Origin: Myxococcaceae bacterium
Lineage (GTDB): Bacteria > Myxococcota > Myxococcia > Myxococcales > Myxococcaceae
DNA: 8,422 nt
Reading direction: 5' to 3'
NCBI GenBank assembly: GCA_018262385.1
Contig: JAGSPQ010000470.1
Span: 1-8,422 of the forward strand
The notes under the pieces were generated by a model, which saw only the letters and a list, made by a program, of their open reading frames with translations, was not told where the DNA came from and ran no database searches. Both the position numbers and the translations under genes were made by a program. Below are positions 1-4,298 of this stretch, piece by piece; position 1 is the first letter of the stretch, and every line of letters begins with the position of its first letter.

Positions 1-262
1 GCGGTTCGCGCCCCGGCCGATCTCGGGACGCACGGTGAAGCAGCTCGCCGCGCTGACGCCGGCCGAGTACGCCGCGCTCACTCCGGGGACTCCGCTGGTC
101 CGCGCGAAGTACGACGGGCTCAAGCGCAACGCCGCCTATGCCCTCGGAGCCGCCCGGGACTTCAGCGCCCGCGAGGTGCTCGAGCAGCTGGGGGCCGACG
201 AGAGCCCGAAGGTGCGGGAGGCCGCGCAGTGGGCGCTCGGCCGGCTCACGCCGCCCAGTTGA
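1..262 (+). CDS. queG: Epoxyqueuosine reductase QueG, C-terminal end (5' truncated)
   Basis: This is the last 86 codons of a gene that begins outside the window; complete codons start at base 2. QueG is a cytoplasmic cobalamin and iron-sulfur enzyme that reduces epoxyqueuosine to queuosine at position 34 of certain tRNAs. The visible part holds the C-terminal segment and HEAT-like helices: a stretch reading TPLVRAKYDGLKRNAAYALG followed by a helix pair ending VREAAQWALGRL. This matches the family pattern of a Thr-Pro/Arg-Ala-Lys element, then GLxRNA, then a last helix containing a WAL motif. The iron-sulfur and cobalamin-binding parts lie upstream and cannot be checked. A GTG at 35 is internal and not a real start. 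The last 17 bases overlap the end of the convergent gene on the minus strand. A different HEAT-repeat protein is possible, but the RAKYDGLKRNA segment is quite specific. Confidence 0.75.
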   Translation, partial: RFAPRPISGRTVKQLAALTPAEYAALTPGTPLVRAKYDGLKRNAAYALGAARDFSAREVLEQLGADESPKVREAAQWALGRLTPPS

Positions 263-788
263 CCCGGAAGATCGCGCCCGGCGCCTTCTCGTCGTGGAGC
301 TTCACCGACAGCGACCGGGCGCCGGTGCGCAGGAACCCGGCCTCGAGCATCCCGCCGTAGAACCCGGCCACCTCCGAGACGTCGTTCACCCCGATCTCGT
401 AGGTGTGAGGCGACAGCTCGTTGCAGGTGGTCTCGACGAAGTTCGAGCCGGTGCGGAAGTTCCGCGTCATCCGCCGGACGGTGCGGTCGGGCCCGAGCAG
501 GTTGGCGACGGTGAACATCGCTCCGCCGATCACGCTCTGGGCGTAGACCTCGACCGTGCGGATCGCCAACCGCCGGTGCGCCTCGAAGGGCGTCAGGCCC
601 GGGTAGATCTCTTCGCCGAGGATCTTCACCACCCCCGCCCACAGCGTGGAGGGGTAGGCCGGCAGCAGCTTCGCTTCGCTGTCGAACCCGAGCGTCTTCA
701 TCCGGGTCCAGCACCTGGGCGAGATCTCGACCCGGACGGCCTGGATCAGCCCCTCCATCGCAGAGTTGAAGACGAGCTTCTCGGTCAT
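246..788 (-). CDS. DUF2378 (TIGR02265) family protein, myxobacterial paralogous family
   Basis: This 180-residue protein fits DUF2378 (TIGR02265), a family of unknown function found in many copies in Myxococcales. Matching features are the N-terminal TEKLVFNSAMEGL, LLPAYPSTLW at about residues 41-50, LLGPDRTVRRMTRNFRTGSN at 97-116, and a C-terminal half ending in FRVNW. The length is typical. There is no signal peptide or membrane segment, so it is probably cytoplasmic. The ATG at 788 begins the conserved N-terminus; a weak GAGAG lies about ten bases upstream. It is transcribed away from the VKOR operon, with 98 bp between the start codons. Its 3' end overlaps queG by 17 bp in convergent orientation. 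Family membership is inferred from remembered motifs; no role can be deduced. Confidence 0.82.
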   Translation of the reverse strand: MTEKLVFNSAMEGLIQAVRVEISPRCWTRMKTLGFDSEAKLLPAYPSTLWAGVVKILGEEIYPGLTPFEAHRRLAIRTVEVYAQSVIGGAMFTVANLLGPDRTVRRMTRNFRTGSNFVETTCNELSPHTYEIGVNDVSEVAGFYGGMLEAGFLRTGARSLSVKLHDEKAPGAIFRVNWAA

Positions 789-886
789 GGGGCGCGACTC
801 TCAATCGAACGGTGTAGGCGCGTCACTGACAAACGCCGCGGGTGCAATCTGTCGGTCCTGCGCCGGGTGGGCTACGACTGCGCCCC
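789..886. promoter_or_regulatory. Divergent intergenic region between the DUF2378 gene and the VKOR operon
   Basis: These 98 bp separate two divergent start codons and must hold the promoter for the three-gene plus-strand operon and probably that of the DUF2378 gene. CTGACA at 826-831 resembles a sigma-70 -35 box for the plus strand, but no convincing -10 box sits 16-18 bp downstream. On the minus strand TTGTCA (827-832) is 17 bp from a poor -10 candidate. No GG-N10-GC sigma-54 pattern with usable geometry was found. The regulatory role rests on position only. Confidence 0.4.
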
Positions 887-2302
887 ATGCAACCACCCGA
901 CGAGAGCCAGCCTCTCGACGACGATCTCGACCAGCGCCCGTACGGCGCCACTGCCACCCGCGGCCCGCTGATCGTCACGGTCGTCGGATCCGTGCTCGGC
1001 GGCATCTTCGCCGCGCTCAGCACCAGCGACTTCATGCAGCACCTCGATCGCCAGGTGCACGCGATTCACTGCTCCTTCATCCCCGGTGCGGGCAAGGAGC
1101 TCGGCGAGAGCGGCTGCAAGGCGGTGATGATGAGCCCCTACAGCTCGTTCTTCCGCGAGAGCGTGTGGGGCGGAGTCCCGGTCAGCCTCTGGGCGCTGGC
1201 GACGTTCGCCTTCCTCGCCTACCGCGCGGGCCTGCTGCTGTGGCGCGGCAAGCCCTCGCGTGCCGAGACCACCTTCCTGCTCGCCGCCACCGCGCTGCCG
1301 ATGTTGATGACCGTGATCTACGGCTTCCTCTCGGTCGCGAAGGTCGGCGAGACCTGCAAGATCTGCGTGGGGATCTACCTGTCGAGCGTGCTGGTGTTCG
1401 TCGGCGCGCTGATCGCCCACCAGAAGAACACCGCCCCCGCAGAGGTCAGCCCCTCGCAAGGGAAGTTCGCGCTCTGGTTCGGAGAGGGCGTCGGGTTCGT
1501 CGCGGTGCTGACGGTGACCTACCTGATCGCCACCCCGACGGCGGATCTGAAGACCTCGCTCACCGGCTGCGGCACCCTGGTCAGCGGCGACGACCCGAAC
1601 GCGGTGATGCTCCCGCTGCCTTCGGGGCAGGGCGAGCCGGCGATCGAGGTGCTCGATCCGCTCTGCCCGGCGTGCAAGGCGTTCGACGAGCGGCTGGCCG
1701 CGAGCAGCCTGCGCAACCGGCTCGAGCTGAAGGCGGTGCTCTTTCCCCTCGACCCGACCTGCAACTGGATGGTGACCGAGGCGCTCCACCCCGGCGCGTG
1801 CGCGGTGAGCGAGGCGATGCTCTGCGCCGGCGGGCTCTCGAATGGCCCGAAGGACGAGAAGGCGGCCCACGACATCCTCAAGTGGGCGTTCAAGAACCAG
1901 GAGAAGCTGCGCGAGCTCGCCGCGAAGGACGAAGGCGCGCTGCGCTCGAAGCTCGAGAACACCTTCCCGAAGGTGAAGGGCTGCCTCGGCGGGAACCAGG
2001 TGAAGGCGAAGCTGACCAAGAGCCTGCGCTGGGCGGTGGCGAACGGCATCCCGGTGCTGACGCCGCAGCTGTTCGTCGGCAACTCGCGGATGTGCGACGA
2101 AGACAGCGACCTCGGCCTCGAGTTCACCTTGAGCAAGATGCTCTCGAAGCAGGGGCGGACGGCGCGCGCGCAGCTGAAGCCCCCGCCGAAGCCGGCCGCC
2201 GCTCCGGTGCCTTCGATCGCCGCGGTGCCGAAGCCCGCTGCTGCGAAGCCGCTGGCCGAGCCCGAGCCGAAGAACCCCGACGAAGAGGAGGTCGAGCCAT
2301 GA
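887..2302 (+). CDS. Vitamin K epoxide reductase (VKOR) domain fused to a DsbA-like thioredoxin domain
   Basis: Predicted inner-membrane disulfide-generating enzyme of 471 residues. Bacterial VKOR homologues oxidise a DsbA-type thioredoxin and pass electrons to quinone, replacing DsbB. Residues 27-178 form a four-helix VKOR domain (helices near 27-45, 96-118, 128-150, 161-178). It has a loop cysteine pair C62/C77, the GGVPVSLWAL segment and the active-site motif TCKIC (C157, C160). A fifth hydrophobic helix (about 199-215) leads to a periplasmic thioredoxin fold with CPAC at 260-263 and a cis-Pro-like GIPVLTPQLFVGN at 387-399. Further cysteines are C228, C292, C305, C313, C366 and C403. The tail (about 429-471) is Pro/Ala/Glu-rich and probably disordered. 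The ATG at 887 is preferred to the in-frame GTG at 842, which would add a non-conserved extension; no strong Shine-Dalgarno precedes either. The stop overlaps the next start as ATGA. Such fusions are known; the exact substrate is not. Confidence 0.9.
   Translation: MQPPDESQPLDDDLDQRPYGATATRGPLIVTVVGSVLGGIFAALSTSDFMQHLDRQVHAIHCSFIPGAGKELGESGCKAVMMSPYSSFFRESVWGGVPVSLWALATFAFLAYRAGLLLWRGKPSRAETTFLLAATALPMLMTVIYGFLSVAKVGETCKICVGIYLSSVLVFVGALIAHQKNTAPAEVSPSQGKFALWFGEGVGFVAVLTVTYLIATPTADLKTSLTGCGTLVSGDDPNAVMLPLPSGQGEPAIEVLDPLCPACKAFDERLAASSLRNRLELKAVLFPLDPTCNWMVTEALHPGACAVSEAMLCAGGLSNGPKDEKAAHDILKWAFKNQEKLRELAAKDEGALRSKLENTFPKVKGCLGGNQVKAKLTKSLRWAVANGIPVLTPQLFVGNSRMCDEDSDLGLEFTLSKMLSKQGRTARAQLKPPPKPAAAPVPSIAAVPKPAAAKPLAEPEPKNPDEEEVEP
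2285..2291 (+). promoter_or_regulatory. Ribosome binding site of the OmpA-like gene
   Basis: GAGGAGG lies seven bases before the ATG at 2299, inside the last codons of the VKOR-thioredoxin gene. It fixes the start of the OmpA-like gene within a much longer open frame and supports translation coupled to the upstream gene through the ATGA overlap. Confidence 0.8.
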
Positions 2303-2988
2303 ACGAGCAGACGCAGCGGTGGGGCCTGCTGGCGGTGGCGATCGTGATCCCGATCATCCTCGTCTCCTCGTGGGCCAGCGCCGCCGGCCGCCGGCTCAAA
2401 GAGAGCTCGAGCGCCGCGAAGGACGTGGCGATCGCGAGCGTGTCGGACGACAGCTACTGCACCCCCCAGCTCAAAGCGATCATCCGCCGGGTGGCGGGCG
2501 CGTGCGGGCTGATCGAAGGGGGGGGCGGTGGGCGGGGGTGCCAGCCGATGGAAGCGCAGAAGGTGGCCGCGCTGTCGGGCGACGACTTCAACGCCCTGTT
2601 CAAGCCGCTGACCAGGCGGGCCCACATCATCCAGTTCGACTCGAGCAAGACCGAGCTCGACCCCGAGGCCGCCACCACGATCGAGAAGGCCTGGAGCGAT
2701 CAGCGCGGGGCCAGCTTCTTCTTCGTCGTCTCGCGCGCCAGCACCGACGGGGCGGCCGACTTCAACGAGGCGCTCAGCCGCGATCGCGCCAAGGGCGTGC
2801 TCACCCACCTGCAGGGGAAGTTCAAGGACGAGGATCTGAAGAACCAGGTCGGCCTGCTGTGGCTTGGCGAGCAGTACGCGCAGCTGGGCGACGAGTTCTG
2901 CACCTGGAACCGCTCGCGCACCACCGCGTGCACCGCGATGGAGATCAACCGCAGCGCGTTCGTGGCCTGGATCGACTGTGCGATTTGA
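2299..2988 (+). CDS. Membrane-anchored, cysteine-rich OmpA-like periplasmic protein
   Basis: This 229-residue protein has a hydrophobic N-terminal segment (about 8-29) ending in ASAAG that is either a signal anchor or a cleavable signal peptide, so the rest should be periplasmic. The second half resembles the OmpA-like peptidoglycan-binding domain: a strand HIIQFDSSKTELDPEA (109-124), then STDGAADFNEALSRDRA (148-164). The latter preserves the Asp (D150) and Arg (R163) positions that bind diaminopimelate in OmpA, plus the NxxLS pattern. ITS end near 215-222 (EINRSAFV) recalls the family's NRR element. It has six cysteines (54, 69, 81, 201, 211, 227), an even number suggesting disulfides and making it a plausible client of the upstream oxidase. 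A Gly-rich stretch (74-80) separates a short Cys-containing N-terminal region from the OmpA domain. It overlaps the VKOR gene by 4 bp and the TlpA-like gene by 11 bp. The OmpA assignment is moderately sure; the first 105 residues are unrecognised. Confidence 0.8.
   Translation: MNEQTQRWGLLAVAIVIPIILVSSWASAAGRRLKESSSAAKDVAIASVSDDSYCTPQLKAIIRRVAGACGLIEGGGGGRGCQPMEAQKVAALSGDDFNALFKPLTRRAHIIQFDSSKTELDPEAATTIEKAWSDQRGASFFFVVSRASTDGAADFNEALSRDRAKGVLTHLQGKFKDEDLKNQVGLLWLGEQYAQLGDEFCTWNRSRTTACTAMEINRSAFVAWIDCAI
2518..2538 (+). other. G-rich tract with G-quadruplex potential inside the OmpA-like gene
   Basis: An uninterrupted run of eight G (2518-2525) is followed closely by GG, GGG (2530-2532) and GGGGG (2534-2538). 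With the eight-G run supplying two G-triplets, four G-runs with short loops fit the usual intramolecular quadruplex pattern on the coding strand and in the mRNA. The codons encode the glycine linker at residues 74-80. The eight-G run is also a candidate slippage site. Whether either property matters in the cell is unknown. Confidence 0.5.
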
Positions 2989-3571
2989 GCCGGCGCTGCT
3001 GCTGTCGCTGGTGGTGCTGACGGGTTGCGACGAGAAGCCGGCCGGGCCCGCGCCGTCGCGGTTCGCGTCGGTGAAGAAGAGCACCCAGGCGAGCGCGGCC
3101 GCGTTCTGCGACCAGAGCTACCCGGCCAGCGGAGAGACCGCCCGGCGCTTCGTCCCCGCGCCGCTGCGCCCGTTCGGCGCCGAGGGGGAGAAGGCGAAGG
3201 GCTGGACCTGGGTCAACGTCTGGGCGACCTGGTGCAAGCCGTGCGTGGAGGAGATGGGAGTGCTCAACCGCTGGCGGGACGCGATCGCCCGCGAGGGGCT
3301 GCCGCTGGCGTTTGAGCTGCTGAGCATCGACGAGTCGTCCGCCCAGAGCGCGCTCGAGGAGTGGGCCGGCAAGAACCTGCCCGGGCCGATCCGGTGGATC
3401 CGCTCGGAGGAGGACTTCGGGCCCTTCCTCGACACCCTCGGGGTCAATCGCAACGCGGCGATCCCGATTCACGTCCTCGTCGACCCGAAGGGGATGGTGC
3501 GCTGCGTCCGGGTGGGCGCGATTCACGAGCAGAACTACGGCTCGGTGCGGGACCTGATCGCCGGCACCTGA
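2978..3571 (+). CDS. TlpA-like thioredoxin-fold lipoprotein
   Basis: Predicted 197-residue lipoprotein with a thioredoxin fold. The N-terminus is a short signal sequence with lipobox LTGC, lipidated at C17. After a linker (about 18-74) comes the TlpA/ResA-like core: WVNVWATWCKPC (78-89) with the redox pair C86/C89, then LLSIDES (114-120) and a cis-Pro element AIPIHVLVDPKG (161-172). Two more cysteines (C44, C176) lie outside the active site. Proteins of this class usually reduce or isomerise specific disulfides, for instance during cytochrome c maturation, but no cytochrome gene is seen here. The GTG at 2978 is chosen because the signal peptide and lipobox follow immediately; it overlaps the OmpA-like gene by 11 bp, and only a weak GGA precedes it. 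Third gene of the envelope redox operon. The fold and lipidation are well supported; the partner is inferred. Confidence 0.87.
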   Translation: MRFEPALLLSLVVLTGCDEKPAGPAPSRFASVKKSTQASAAAFCDQSYPASGETARRFVPAPLRPFGAEGEKAKGWTWVNVWATWCKPCVEEMGVLNRWRDAIAREGLPLAFELLSIDESSAQSALEEWAGKNLPGPIRWIRSEEDFGPFLDTLGVNRNAAIPIHVLVDPKGMVRCVRVGAIHEQNYGSVRDLIAGT

Positions 3572-3580
3572 GGCGCTGGA

Positions 3581-3592
3581 CCTGTCGACAGG
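3581..3592. repeat. 12-bp perfect palindrome between the TlpA-like and carbonic anhydrase genes
   Basis: CCTGTCGACAGG is a perfect inverted repeat in the 40-bp gap between the tlpA-like stop and the carbonic anhydrase start, ending 19 bases before that start. It could be an operator for a dimeric regulator. It has no loop or T-tract, so it is not a convincing terminator. Chance occurrence cannot be excluded. Confidence 0.35.
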
Positions 3593-3611
3593 GTTGCAGT
3601 AGCCGGAGCGG

Positions 3612-4295
3612 GTGCAACTCGATCACCTGCTGAAGAGGAACCGCGAGTGGTCCGATCGGATCCACCGCGAGGACCCCGAGTTCTTCTCGCGGCTGTCGCA
3701 GCAGCAAGCCCCCGAGTACCTGTGGATCGGGTGCTCGGACTCGCGGGTCCCCGCCAACCAGATCATCGACATGGCGCCGGGCGAGGTCTTCGTCCACCGC
3801 AACATCGCCAACGTGGTGGTGCACGCCGACCTCAACTGCCTGTCGGTGATCCAGTTCGCGGTCGACGTGCTGAAGGTCAAGCACATCCTGGTGGTGGGCC
3901 ACTACGGCTGCGGCGGGGTGCAGGCGGTGCTCACCGGGCAGCGGCTGGGCCTGGCCGACAACTGGCTGCGCCACGTCAGCGACGTCGCCGACAAGCACGC
4001 CGCCTTCCTCGGAACGGCCGCCTTCCTCGGAACGGTGAGCGACACCCAGCTGCGCCACGACCGGCTGTGTGAGCTCAACGTGCTCGAGCAGGTGGTGAAC
4101 GTCAGCCAGACCACCATCCTCCAGGACGCCTGGGCCCGCGGGCAGGACGTGACGGTGCACGGGTGGGTGTACAGCCTGCGCAACGGGCGCGTTCACGACC
4201 TGGGAATCGACGTCGATTCCCTCGTGGCGCTGCCCGCACTGTTCTACCCGTCGCTGGCCCGCATTCGCAGCGAGACGCCCCAGCCTCCCCGCTGA
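3612..4295 (+). CDS. Beta-class carbonic anhydrase
   Basis: Cytoplasmic zinc enzyme of 227 residues interconverting CO2 and bicarbonate, of the Can/CynT type. The zinc site is complete: C41 in CSDSR (41-45), with the catalytic Asp43/Arg45 dyad, and H97 and C100 in GHYGCGG (96-102). Other family blocks are LLKRNREW near the start, APGEVFVHRNIAN (55-67), RLCELNVLEQV (151-161) and VHGWVYSLRNG (182-192). The start is GTG 3612, since an in-frame TAG lies at 3600-3602 and MQLDHLLKRNREW matches family N-termini; GGAG (3605-3608) is unusually close, three bases away. An exact 18-bp tandem duplication adds six residues (AAFLGT twice, 130-141) in the variable loop before the RLCELNV block. The gene follows the redox operon by 40 bp and may be co-transcribed with it, though a functional link is not evident. 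It ends 3 bp from the convergent oxidoreductase gene. Confidence 0.95.
   Translation: MQLDHLLKRNREWSDRIHREDPEFFSRLSQQQAPEYLWIGCSDSRVPANQIIDMAPGEVFVHRNIANVVVHADLNCLSVIQFAVDVLKVKHILVVGHYGCGGVQAVLTGQRLGLADNWLRHVSDVADKHAAFLGTAAFLGTVSDTQLRHDRLCELNVLEQVVNVSQTTILQDAWARGQDVTVHGWVYSLRNGRVHDLGIDVDSLVALPALFYPSLARIRSETPQPPR
3999..4034 (+). repeat. Perfect 18-bp tandem duplication in the carbonic anhydrase gene
   Basis: The unit GCCGCCTTCCTCGGAACG occurs twice back to back (3999-4016 and 4017-4034) without a mismatch. It is in frame, giving AAFLGTAAFLGT at residues 130-141. The identity of the two copies at every base, including third codon positions, points to a recent slippage or duplication event rather than an old insertion. 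Confidence 0.95.
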
Positions 4296-4298
4296 GCT

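Noticed and set aside
826..854. A sigma-70 promoter starting with CTGACA for the VKOR operon
   Set aside because: The -35-like box is reasonable but no acceptable -10 hexamer follows at 16-18 bp, so it is not listed as a promoter of its own.
842..886. GTG at 842 as the start of the VKOR-thioredoxin gene
   Set aside because: It adds 15 residues with no conserved content; the ATG at 887 gives a normal N-terminus before the first membrane helix.
766..2298. Upstream part of a 740-codon plus-strand frame reading into the OmpA-like gene
   Set aside because: This part overlaps the VKOR-thioredoxin gene out of frame and is Arg-rich noise; the real gene in that frame begins at the ATG at 2299 with its own Shine-Dalgarno sequence.
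1519..3084. A 521-codon open frame on the minus strand opposite the VKOR/OmpA-like/TlpA-like operon
   Set aside because: It is antisense to three genes with clear domains, and its residue mix (Ser, Ala, Arg, Gly, Pro) and lack of recognisable motifs are typical of reverse-frame reads in GC-rich DNA.
3572..3611. A terminator between the TlpA-like and carbonic anhydrase genes
   Set aside because: The only inverted repeat (3581-3592) can form just a four-base-pair stem and has no T-tract, so read-through into the carbonic anhydrase gene is more likely.
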